From contig CAYMYN010000010.1 of assembly GCA_964394665.1 (NCBI GenBank), positions 51,106 to 115,105 on the forward strand: a DNA stretch of 64,000 nucleotides, written 5' to 3'. The notes below the pieces were generated by a model. It searched no databases. It saw nothing but the letters and a program-made list of their open reading frames with translations, and was not told the origin of the DNA. Positions within the stretch are counted from its first letter, which is position 1; each line of letters starts with the position of its first letter. This stretch comes from CAYMYN01 sp964394665 (GTDB lineage Bacteria; Planctomycetota; UBA1135; GCA-002686595). The position numbers were made by a program, and so were the translations under genes. This document shows positions 40,633-49,645 of the stretch, in pieces.

Positions 40633-40636
<4 letters not shown>
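39593..40636 (-). CDS. TPR-repeat lipoprotein
   Basis: The 347-residue product (GTG start, GTGA overlap with acsA) has a signal ending LLGACAAHG, a good lipobox with Cys about residue 26. About six TPR-like helical pairs follow, for example GWSYHDAGRHAEAYDALVHA, RALRAAEAAGDERWQGVLWN and LTQRELGELALLEGRRGAAR. It is likely anchored in the envelope and mediates protein contacts; partners unknown. Translational coupling to acetyl-CoA synthetase is unexpected and may only reflect compact packing. Confidence 0.75.
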
Positions 40637-42579
<1,943 letters not shown>

Positions 42580-42618
42580 GCGCGCTCCTCGGGGGGTGGG
42601 ACCCCGGTCCCGGTCGGG

Positions 42619-42624
42619 AGTGTA
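42619..42624 (-). promoter_or_regulatory. Candidate -10 hexamer TACACT for acsA
   Basis: AGCCGCTACACTCCCG on the minus strand puts TACACT at 42624-42619, 39 bases upstream of the acsA ATG. No -35 box is obvious. It fits the recurring GCTAnnnT pattern. Confidence 0.4.
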
Positions 42625-42758
42625 GCGGCTCGCCGGGGGCCGCTCCCCCCGCAGGCGACCCTGGGAGCGGGGTTTGGGCTCCCCCGCGCGGGAGCGGGTG
42701 GCCGAAAGCGGAAGGAATCTCGCCCCCGCGCCCCCCGTCCCTGCGGACTCCCCCCGCC

Positions 42759-42984
42759 ATGCAAGGAGCCCACTCCAGCCCCCATCCCGACGCCGCGCTG
42801 GTGATCCAGCGTTGGAACTCCTGGGTCCGCGTCCTGTGGCCGGCGAGCGGCGAGACGCGTTGGGTGGACCTGGGGNNNNNNNNNNGGGGAGGAGGGCTAC
42901 GAGATCCTGCCCGAGGCGGACGACGAGGACGCCGCGGAGCAAGCCGCTCCGCCGGCCCGGGCTCCGCGCCGCGGTCCGCGCTGA
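42759..42984 (+). CDS. Hypothetical small protein interrupted by an assembly gap
   Basis: I do not recognise the family. From ATG 42759 the frame reads MQGAHSSPHPDAALVIQRWN and continues to WVDLG at the gap. After the gap an acidic, Ala/Pro-rich tail (EEGYEILPEADDEDAAEQA, then PRRGPR and TGA 42982-42984) is open in a different frame. The 10 N therefore do not represent the true gap length. Codon use on both sides is coding-like. The gene diverges from acsA and is convergent with the radical SAM gene, 10 bases away. Confidence 0.45.
42876..42885. other. Assembly gap (10 N)
   Basis: A run of ten N inside a short coding region. The reading frame differs between the two sides, so the gap length is nominal. 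Confidence 0.99.
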
Positions 42985-42994
42985 GCGTGCGGAT

Positions 42995-44428
42995 TCAGCT
43001 GGCGCGCTCGGGGCGCCGGAAGAGGGTCAGGTAGCGGGCGAAGCGCCGACCCAGGCGCAGGGGGCTCGCGAGTTCGCGCAGCAGGCGGTGCGGCCGCAGG
43101 TAGAAGCGCCGGTAGGCGGCGCGGATCTTGGCCTCGATCTCGGCCGCGCTCATGTGCTCGTTGCCCTCGAGCGCCTGCCAACCGGTCATGGCGGCGTAGT
43201 CGAAGTCGCGGCTGCCGCGCAGCATCTCGTGCAAGGGCGTGCCGGGGTAGGCCGTCACCGCGCAGAACTGCACCTGGTCGGGATCGAGGCGCTCGACCAG
43301 ACGCAGGGTCTCCTCGACCATCGCCGGCGTCTCCTCGGGGAAGCCGATCATGCAGAAGGCGCGCGTCTCGATGCCCAGATCGCGGCAGGCTCGGAAGACC
43401 TCCTCGGCCTGATCGTGGTCGAGCAGCTTCGAGCCGCAGTGGATGCGCTGCATCTCGGCGTTGCCCGACTCGACGCCCAGCGAGATGTGCTTGCAGCCCG
43501 CGCGGGCCATGATCTCGAGCAGCGGTCGGTCGAGCACCTTGACCGCGGTCTCGCACTGCCACTCGAGGTCGAGCCCCTCGCGCAGGATGCCCTCGCAGAT
43601 GGCCGTCACGCGGTCCTTGCGCGTCGTGAAGATCGGATCGCGGAACACGACGTGGCGCACGTTCCAGCGGCGCGCGACGTCGACCAGCTCGGCCACCACG
43701 CTCTCTGGCGAGCGGAAGCGGAAGCGCAGTCCCTGGGCCAGGGTGTAGCCGCAGAACGAACAGTTCAGCGGGCAGCCGCGGCTCGACTTGACGGTGGTCA
43801 CCGGTCCGTGGATGCCGGGGAACCGATACGCCTGGTTGTCGAGCAGGTGCCGCGCGGGCAGGGGCAGCTCGTCGAGGTCCCTGATCTTCTCGCGCTCCGC
43901 CTCGTGCACGATCCGGCCGTCGGCCGCGCGCCAGGTGGTGCCCTCGACGCCCGCGAGGTCGGGGGGCGCGCCGCGTTCGCGCGCCGCGGCGACGCGCGCG
44001 GCCAGCTCGCGCACCGTGTACTCGGGCTCGCCGCGCACGACGAAGTCGAGCTGCCCCTTCTGGAAGATCTCGTCCGGCGTGTAGGTGACCTGCGAGCCGA
44101 GCATGCCGACCGTCACCCCCAGCTCGCGGCGCAGGGCTCCGGCGAGCTCGAGGTCGCGCTCGAGGGAGGTGCTCGAGCTGTCGAGCACCACCAGGTCCGG
44201 GGCCAGGGCCACGATCGCGCGCCGCGCGCCCTCGGCGTCGAGCCCGGCGGCGTCGGCGTCGTGGATCACGACCCCGTGCCCGGCCGCCTCGAGCACCGAG
44301 GCGACGTGCGCCAGCTCGATCGGGGGGTAGAGCAGGTCCGGATTCACGGCCATGCCAAAACCCCCCATCAGCCCGCGGCTGACGCGGAACTCCGGGGGAC
44401 TGGGGGGATTGACGAGGCAGACCTTCAC
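42995..44428 (-). CDS. B12-binding-domain radical SAM protein
   Basis: The 477-residue product has an N-terminal B12-binding-like domain (YPPIELAHVASVLEAAGHGV, LDSSSTSLERDL, VGMLGSQVTYTPDEI) and a radical SAM cluster in SSRGCPLNCSFCGY (about residues 212-225). ISLGVESGNAEMQRIHCGS and FCMIGFPEETPAMVEETL lie in the barrel. It is clearly a paralogue type of the protein at 7241 but the two differ in detail. Substrate unknown; hopanoid, sugar or lipid modification are all possible. A TAGGAT hexamer (44517-44512) is 83 bases upstream. Confidence 0.88.
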   Translation of the reverse strand: MKVCLVNPPSPPEFRVSRGLMGGFGMAVNPDLLYPPIELAHVASVLEAAGHGVVIHDADAAGLDAEGARRAIVALAPDLVVLDSSSTSLERDLELAGALRRELGVTVGMLGSQVTYTPDEIFQKGQLDFVVRGEPEYTVRELAARVAAARERGAPPDLAGVEGTTWRAADGRIVHEAEREKIRDLDELPLPARHLLDNQAYRFPGIHGPVTTVKSSRGCPLNCSFCGYTLAQGLRFRFRSPESVVAELVDVARRWNVRHVVFRDPIFTTRKDRVTAICEGILREGLDLEWQCETAVKVLDRPLLEIMARAGCKHISLGVESGNAEMQRIHCGSKLLDHDQAEEVFRACRDLGIETRAFCMIGFPEETPAMVEETLRLVERLDPDQVQFCAVTAYPGTPLHEMLRGSRDFDYAAMTGWQALEGNEHMSAAEIEAKIRAAYRRFYLRPHRLLRELASPLRLGRRFARYLTLFRRPERAS

Positions 44429-44511
44429 GGACAGGGCTCCGGCGAGGGAGCATCATCGGCGGGGCGGCGCGGCGCCGGGAGGCCGGGGCGGGTTTTCGGG
44501 CTGGCCCGGGC

Positions 44512-44517
44512 ATCCTA
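44512..44517 (-). promoter_or_regulatory. Candidate -10 hexamer TAGGAT for the second radical SAM gene
   Basis: GGGTAGGATGCC on the minus strand; TAGGAT at 44517-44512, 83 bases before ATG 44428, in the short space after pheT. Confidence 0.3.
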
Positions 44518-44546
44518 CCCCGGGTCGGGGGAACACCCGGGCCCGC

Positions 44547-46982
44547 TCACTCGCGCCGCAGCTCGGCCCCCAGCTCGGCCGCGCCGCGCTCGAGCCGGCC
44601 GAGGAACTTCTGGACGTCCGCCTCCCCGAGGGTGCGGTCCTCGGCCCGCAGCACGACGTGCCAGGCGAGCGAGCGGCGGCCCGCCCCGAGGTTGGGACCG
44701 CTGTAGAGGTCGAAGAGCTCGAGCCCGTCCACCAGCCCCTTGCCCGCGGCCCGGATCGCGGCCTCGAGCTCCCCGGCGCGCAGGGCCTCGGGCGCGGCCA
44801 GGGCCACGTCGAGCTTGGTGAGCGGGAAACGCGGGATGGGTCGATAGCGCGAGCCGCGCCGCGGGCTCGCCAGCAGCAGGTCGAGGGAGATCCGGGCCAG
44901 GGCCAGCTCGCCCGCGAGCTCCTCGACGAGCCCCAGGGGGCGCGCCAGGCCGGGCTCGAGCTCCCCCACCCAGGCCACCGCGCGCGGCGCGCCGTCCGGC
45001 CCCGGCAGCAGCGCGGCGAGCGCCTTCGCGGGGTGGAAGGGGCTGCCCAGCTCCCCCGCCGCCTCCCAGACGGGCTCGGGGAGGCCGAGCGCCACGAGCA
45101 GGTCCTGCACCACGCCCTGCAGGCGCTGGAGGCGCGCGGCGTCGAAGCGCGCCCCGGCCGGCGGTCGCGGCCCGGCCCACACCAGCGCCGCTTCGTGCAC
45201 CTCGCGCGGCTGGCCGCGATCGCCCGACTCCTCGGGCAGGTAGCCCTTGCCGATCTCGAACAGGCGCACGTCCTCCACCAGGCGCCGGTTCTTGGCCACC
45301 ACGCCGAGCAGGTTGGGCAACAACGAGCGGCGCACGGAGCGCTCGCCCTCGGCGACCGGGTTCACGATCTCGACGTGCGGCAATCCGCGTAGGCCCAGGG
45401 CCTCGAGCAGGGAGTCGGGCACGAACGAGTAGGTCAGCACCTCGTGGAACCGCGCCCCGCCCGCCAGGCGGTCCTGCAGCGCGCGCACCAGGTCGCGGCG
45501 CGCGTCGAGGGGCGGCGGCTCGATCTCGGCCACCAGCTTGCGTTCGGGGATCGCGCCGTAGCCCAGCAGGCGACCGACCTCCTCGACGAGGTCGACCTCG
45601 AGCTCGATGTCCTTGGTCGCGCGGGCCGCGGGCACGTTGACCAGGAACCGCTCGCCCTCGGCGCGCACGCCGAACCCGAGGCGGCCGAGGTCGGCGGCGA
45701 TCGTCGCGTCGTCGCGCTCGATGCCCAAGAGTCGCCGCACCCGCGCCGGGCGCAGCTCGAGCGTGCAAGCGGGGTCGGTCCAGTCGCCCGCGTCCGTGGC
45801 CGGCGCGGGCAGGCTCACGCCGGGCTGGATCGCCTGCAGCAGTCGCACGAAGTGCGCCGCCGCGGCCAGGGGCAGGTTGGGATCGAGGCTCTTCTCGAAG
45901 CGCGCCGAGGCGTCCGTGCGCGTGCCCAGGCGCACCGCCGTGCGCCGGATCGTCGTCGGGTGGAAGTTCGCCACCTCGAGCAGCAGGCGGCTCGTGTCGG
46001 CGCCGACCTTCGAGCCCTCGCCGCCCATCACGCCCGCCAGCGCGATCGGCTCGGGGCCGTCGCAGATCAGGAGGTCCTCCGCCGTCAGCGTGTGGTCGAA
46101 CCCATCCAGGGTCTTCATGCGCTCGCCCGGCCGCGCCATGCGCACCACGATGCCCTGGGCCGAGAGCCGTGCGCGGTCGAAGACGTGGTTGGGTTGGCCC
46201 AGGTCGAGCATCACGAAGTTCGAGACGTCGACGAGCACGTCGAGGGGCCGCTGGCCCACCGCGAGCAGCAGGTGCCGCATCCAGGCCGGCGCCGGACCCG
46301 GGCGCGCGCCGTCGATCGAGAGCGCCACGTACCGCGGGCAGGCCGGCGACTCGATGCGCACGGGCACGCCCGGCCCGGCGCCGGTCGGGGGCAGGGACAG
46401 ATCGAGCGGGCGCAGGGCGAGGCCGAAGGTGGCCGCGACTTCGGCCGCCATGCCGCGGTGCCCCCACAGGTCGGGCCGGTGCGTGATCGACTTGTTGTCG
46501 ATCTCGAGCACCCAGTCGACGAGGTCCAGGGCCTCCGACACCGGCCGGCCGAGCGTCGGCTGGCCCTCGAGGACCCAGATGCCGTCGTGTTCGTCGCCCA
46601 GGTCGAGCTCGCGCAACGAGCAGATCATCCCGCACGACTCGACGCCGCGGATCTTGGCCTTCTTGATCACGAGCTCGCCCGGCAGGCGCGTGCCGATGCG
46701 CGCGACGGCCACCCGTTGACCGGCGGCCACGTTGGGCGCGCCGCACACGATCGCGAGCGGTTCGCCCGCGCCCACGTCGACCCGGCACACGCTCAGCTTG
46801 TCGGCGCCCGGGTGGGGCGCGCGCTCGGTCACGTGTCCCACGATCACGTCGTCGAGGTGCGGCGCGAATCGCTCGAGCCCCTCGACCTCGGCCGTGCGCA
46901 GGGTCAGCTCGCGGGCCAGGTCCGCGGGCGTGATGCCCGCGAGATCCACGTGCCGGGCGAGCCAGCGGTAGGAGAGCTTCAT
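44547..46982 (-). CDS. pheT: Phenylalanyl-tRNA synthetase, beta subunit
   Basis: The 811-residue protein has the N-terminal tRNA-binding (EMAP-like) domain (about 40-150, VIVGHVTERAPHPGADKLSV, AIVCGAPNVAAGQRVAVA), B3/B4 editing region (ALSIDGARP, IDNKSITHRPDLWGHRGMA), B5, the synthetase-like core, and a C-terminal FDX-ACB domain (YRPIPRFPLTKLDVALA). It pairs with PheS as (alpha-beta)2. ATG 46982 lies two bases after the pheS TAG stop (TAGCGATG), so the two are cotranslated. Length matches bacterial PheT (about 795-820). Confidence 0.97.
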   Translation of the reverse strand: MKLSYRWLARHVDLAGITPADLARELTLRTAEVEGLERFAPHLDDVIVGHVTERAPHPGADKLSVCRVDVGAGEPLAIVCGAPNVAAGQRVAVARIGTRLPGELVIKKAKIRGVESCGMICSLRELDLGDEHDGIWVLEGQPTLGRPVSEALDLVDWVLEIDNKSITHRPDLWGHRGMAAEVAATFGLALRPLDLSLPPTGAGPGVPVRIESPACPRYVALSIDGARPGPAPAWMRHLLLAVGQRPLDVLVDVSNFVMLDLGQPNHVFDRARLSAQGIVVRMARPGERMKTLDGFDHTLTAEDLLICDGPEPIALAGVMGGEGSKVGADTSRLLLEVANFHPTTIRRTAVRLGTRTDASARFEKSLDPNLPLAAAAHFVRLLQAIQPGVSLPAPATDAGDWTDPACTLELRPARVRRLLGIERDDATIAADLGRLGFGVRAEGERFLVNVPAARATKDIELEVDLVEEVGRLLGYGAIPERKLVAEIEPPPLDARRDLVRALQDRLAGGARFHEVLTYSFVPDSLLEALGLRGLPHVEIVNPVAEGERSVRRSLLPNLLGVVAKNRRLVEDVRLFEIGKGYLPEESGDRGQPREVHEAALVWAGPRPPAGARFDAARLQRLQGVVQDLLVALGLPEPVWEAAGELGSPFHPAKALAALLPGPDGAPRAVAWVGELEPGLARPLGLVEELAGELALARISLDLLLASPRRGSRYRPIPRFPLTKLDVALAAPEALRAGELEAAIRAAGKGLVDGLELFDLYSGPNLGAGRRSLAWHVVLRAEDRTLGEADVQKFLGRLERGAAELGAELRRE

Positions 46983-46984
46983 CG

Positions 46985-48007
46985 CTAGAACTGCTCCAGG
47001 AAACGCAGGTCGCCGCCCATGAAGTGACGGATGTCGTCGATCGAGTGGCGCACCATCACCAAGCGGTCGAGCCCGAAGCCGAAGGCGAAACCGCTCCAGC
47101 GCTCGGGGTCGACGCCGCCGGCCTGGAACACGCGCGGGTGCACCATGCCGCAGCCGCAGAACTCGACCCAGGTCGTGTGCTTGCACACGCGGCAGCCCGA
47201 CTCGCAGAACGGGCAGCGGATGTCGAGCTCGAAGCCGGGTTCGACGAACGGGAAGTAGCCCGGGCGCAGACGCACGTCGAGGGTGCGATGGAAGAGGCGC
47301 TTCAAGAAGCCCTTGAGGGTCCAGACCAGGTGTCCGACGGTGACGTCCTCGCCCACGACCAGGCCCTCGACCTGGTGGAAGGTGTGTTCGTGGGTGGCGT
47401 CCTGGGCCTCATTGCGGAACACGCGGCCCGGTGCGATCACGCGGAAGGGCGGCGTGAGCTGCTCCATGGCGCGGATCTGCACCGGCGAGGTCTGGGTGCG
47501 CATCACCAGGTGCCCGCGCCGATCGCAGTAGAAGGTGTCCTGCATCTCGCGCGAGGGGTGATCGGGCGGGATGTTGAGCGCCTGGAAGTTGTAGTAGTCG
47601 AGCTCGACCTCGGGCCCGTCGAGCACGCGGTAGCCCATCGAGACGAAGATGTCCTCGACCTCGCGCCGCACCTGGGTCATGGGGTGCAGCGAGCCGCGCC
47701 GCGCGCGCGCCGGCGGCAGGGTCGGGTCGAACCCGGCTCCCGCGCGCTCGGCCGCCAGGGCCGCCCCCTCGAGCTCGCTCGCGCGGGCGGCGAGGGCCTC
47801 TTCCAGGGCCCGCTTGACGCGGTTGGCGGCCTGGCCGACGCGCGGGCGCTCGGCCGGCGGCAGCCCGGGCAGCGCGGCGAGGATCTCGGCCAGGGCGCCG
47901 CGTTTGCCGAGCACGTCGCGCTCGAGCGCGCGCAGGTCCTCGACGCTGACGGCCGCGGCAAGGCGCGCGCGGGCCTCGCCCTCCAGGGTAGAGAGTCGTT
48001 CGTCCAT
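46985..48007 (-). CDS. pheS: Phenylalanyl-tRNA synthetase, alpha subunit
   Basis: The 340-residue protein has the N-terminal coiled-coil arm (about 1-90), motif 1 (HPMTQVRREVEDIFVSMGY), motif 2 region (RTQTSPVQIRAME, FRNEAQDATHEHTFHQVEG) and motif 3 (GFAFGFGLDRLVMVRH). A Cys-rich insertion CPFCESGCRVCKHTTWVEF with CGCGMVHPRVF is present, a variant seen in some bacteria; it could bind zinc. The chosen ATG 48007 gives the usual N-terminus MDERLSTLEGEA; an ATG nine codons upstream at 48034 gives an unlikely GQPCAGTP leader. Confidence 0.96.
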   Translation of the reverse strand: MDERLSTLEGEARARLAAAVSVEDLRALERDVLGKRGALAEILAALPGLPPAERPRVGQAANRVKRALEEALAARASELEGAALAAERAGAGFDPTLPPARARRGSLHPMTQVRREVEDIFVSMGYRVLDGPEVELDYYNFQALNIPPDHPSREMQDTFYCDRRGHLVMRTQTSPVQIRAMEQLTPPFRVIAPGRVFRNEAQDATHEHTFHQVEGLVVGEDVTVGHLVWTLKGFLKRLFHRTLDVRLRPGYFPFVEPGFELDIRCPFCESGCRVCKHTTWVEFCGCGMVHPRVFQAGGVDPERWSGFAFGFGLDRLVMVRHSIDDIRHFMGGDLRFLEQF

Positions 48008-48041
48008 GGGCGTTCCGGCGCAGGGCTGGCCCAAAGGAGAA

Positions 48042-48075
48042 GAGCCCGCCGCCGTCGAATCAACGGGGCGGGCTC
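48042..48075 (-). terminator. Hairpin in the rplT-pheS spacer, candidate attenuator of pheST
   Basis: GAGCCCGCC (48042-48050) pairs with GGCGGGCTC (48067-48075), extended by CCGT/ACGG with one bulge, and on the minus strand is followed by TTCTCCTTTGGG, a weak T-rich tract. It sits in the 93-base spacer upstream of pheS, where many bacteria regulate pheST by attenuation or a T-box. No Phe-rich leader peptide or T-box specifier was recognised. Confidence 0.45.
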
Positions 48076-48100
48076 GTCCTCTGGATGGAATCGGGGTCGA

Positions 48101-48460
48101 TCAGACCGTGAGCGCGCCGCGGGCCTCTCCGACCAGGGTGTCGAAGGCGGCCGGGTCGTGGATGGCGAGTTCGGAGAGCTGCTTGCGATCGAGCTCGATG
48201 CCCGCGCGCTTGAGACCCGCGATGAACTGCGAGTAGGTCATCCCCCTCATGCGCGCCGCGGCGTTGATGCGCAGGATCCACAGCCTCCGGTACATGCGCT
48301 TCTTCTGCTTGCGGTCGCGGAAGGCGAAGGCCCACGAACGCAGCAGCGTCTCGCGCACGGTGCGCCAGAGCTTCGACCGTCCGCCGCGGAAACCGCGCGC
48401 GGCCTTGAAGTAGCGAACTTTCTTCTGGCGCCGGGGCGCTCCGTAGGTGACGCGTACCAT
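48101..48460 (-). CDS. rplT: 50S ribosomal protein L20
   Basis: The 119-residue protein reads MVRVTYGAPRRQKKVRYFKA, with RGFRGGRSKLWRTVRETL and RMYRRLWILRINAAARM, the L20 signature. The basic N-terminal tail binds 23S rRNA early in 50S assembly; in several bacteria L20 also represses its own operon by binding the leader. It is three bases after rpmI. Length is standard. Confidence 0.97.
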   Translation of the reverse strand: MVRVTYGAPRRQKKVRYFKAARGFRGGRSKLWRTVRETLLRSWAFAFRDRKQKKRMYRRLWILRINAAARMRGMTYSQFIAGLKRAGIELDRKQLSELAIHDPAAFDTLVGEARGALTV

Positions 48461-48463
48461 GGC

Positions 48464-48658
48464 TCAGCTCCCCATCATCCGCTTCATGAGCACCGCCCAG
48501 GTGCCGGTGAGGATGATCGGCGTGCGCAGGCGACGCCGGACCTTGCCGTTGAACGCGGCGTGCAGGTGGCCCCGGGCCGGGCGGCTGCAGCGCACCTTTC
48601 CGCTCTTGGTGATGCGGAAGCGCTTCTTGACGGAGCCCTTCGACTTGAGTTTCGGCAT
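48464..48658 (-). CDS. rpmI: 50S ribosomal protein L35
   Basis: The 64-residue protein reads MPKLKSKGSVKKRFRITKSG and contains KVRCSRPARGHLHA, matching L35 length and sequence. Its own promoter candidate lies 142 bases upstream, after the infC stop. It is three bases ahead of rplT. Confidence 0.96.
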   Translation of the reverse strand: MPKLKSKGSVKKRFRITKSGKVRCSRPARGHLHAAFNGKVRRRLRTPIILTGTWAVLMKRMMGS

Positions 48659-48799
48659 GGGTTCTCTTCGGGTTGCCGGCCGCCCATCGGGCGGGCCGGT
48701 ACGGGTGGACCCCGGTCGCTGGCATGCCGCCACCGCTCGCGGGAGCCGGGCAGCGGGCGCGCCCCTGCGGGCGCGGACTCCCCGGACTTGAAGGCGAAG

Positions 48800-48827
48800 A
48801 GCATATCTCCCCGCGGCGGCGGGACAA
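48800..48827 (-). promoter_or_regulatory. Sigma-70-like internal promoter for rpmI-rplT(-pheST)
   Basis: On the minus strand TTGTCC (48827-48822) and TATGCT (48805-48800) are 16 bases apart. The AT-rich ATATGC is conspicuous in this GC-rich spacer. It would let L35/L20 be made independently of infC. Confidence 0.5.
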
Positions 48828-48900
48828 GGCCCTGGGCGGCGGCCCGCCCGGCGGGGGTCGGGCGGTTGCGCCCGGCCGGGGGGCCGACCGGCGCCGGGCG

Positions 48901-48938
48901 CCGGGGGGGCCGGGGGGGCCGGGGGGGCCGGGGGCCGG
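48901..48938. repeat. G-run tandem repeat with G-quadruplex potential
   Basis: CCGGGGGGG occurs three times and then CCGGGGG CCGG, all in the plus strand, eight bases after the infC stop on the minus strand. Four G-runs of five to seven bases separated by CC could fold as a quadruplex on the plus strand; the transcript carries the C-runs. Confidence 0.7.
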
Positions 48939-48945
48939 AGCCCGC

Positions 48946-49509
48946 TCAGCCCTTCGGGGCGGCGCCCGAGGGCGTCAGCAGCATGGTCATGCGCCGACCC
49001 ATCATGCGCGCCGGGCTCTCGACCCGGGCCAGCTCGCCCAGGTCCTTCACCACCGTCTGCATCACGTTGTAGCCGTGCTCGGGGTGCGCCATCTGACGTC
49101 CCCGGAAGATGCACACGACCTGCACTTTGTGGCCGGCCTGCAGGAACTTGCGGCCCTGGTCCAGGCGGTACTCGAGGTCGTGCGGATCGATGGCCGGCCG
49201 CACGCGGAGTTCCTTGAGCTGCGAGCTGGCGTGCTTCTGCCGCGTGCCCTTCTCCTTCTTCCGCAGCTCGTACTTGAACTTGCCGAAGTCCATGATGCGG
49301 CAGACCGGCGGCTTGGCCGTGGGTGCCACCTCGACCAGGTCGAGGCCGGCCTCGTCCGCGCGCTTCTGCGCATCGATCGTGGGCACGACGCCCACCTGTT
49401 CCCCGTGCTCGTCCACCAGGCGGACTTCACGGGCGCGGATCTGACGGTTGCGGCGGAACTCGGGCCCCTTCTTGAGGTCCTTGCGGGGGGCTCCTTTGCG
49501 TGTGGTCAC
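48946..49509 (-). CDS. infC: Translation initiation factor IF-3
   Basis: The 187-residue product (GTG start) contains NRQIRAREVRLVDEHGEQVG, ARDVGLDLVEVAP-like EAGLDLVEVAPTAKPPVC, RIMDFGKFKYELRKKEK, the linker, and the C-terminal domain (KELRVRPAIDPHDLEYRL, VCIFRGRQMAHPEHG). IF-3 binds the 30S subunit and selects start codons. GTG 49509 has AGGAG five bases upstream, one of the stronger Shine-Dalgarno sequences; infC in many bacteria has a non-ATG start for autoregulation, and GTG here is mild by that standard. It heads infC-rpmI-rplT-pheS-pheT, the classic order. Confidence 0.96.
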   Translation of the reverse strand: MTTRKGAPRKDLKKGPEFRRNRQIRAREVRLVDEHGEQVGVVPTIDAQKRADEAGLDLVEVAPTAKPPVCRIMDFGKFKYELRKKEKGTRQKHASSQLKELRVRPAIDPHDLEYRLDQGRKFLQAGHKVQVVCIFRGRQMAHPEHGYNVMQTVVKDLGELARVESPARMMGRRMTMLLTPSGAAPKG

Positions 49510-49645
49510 TGGGCTCCTGGGATGGAATGCGGATCGCGACCCGCCGGGTGCGGATCGGATCGGGTGGACGGGGTGGCCCGGGGGGCGACCCTCCGAGGCC
49601 GCCCAGCATAGGCCCGGCCCCGGGATGGCACCAGCGAGGCGAGCC

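Larger units (their letters stand above)
48659..48945. other. infC-rpmI intergenic region with GC-rich hairpins and promoter
   Basis: These 287 bases hold no gene. They contain the promoter candidate at 48827-48800, a G-run repeat at 48901-48938, and GC-rich inverted pairs such as GCCGGCCGCCC and GGGCGGGCCGG (48674-48694) in the rpmI leader, where an L20-type operator is often found. No specific binding structure could be proved. Confidence 0.45.

Noticed and set aside
48008..48034. Earlier ATG for pheS
   Set aside because: It adds a peptide not seen in PheS; the second ATG gives the normal N-terminus.
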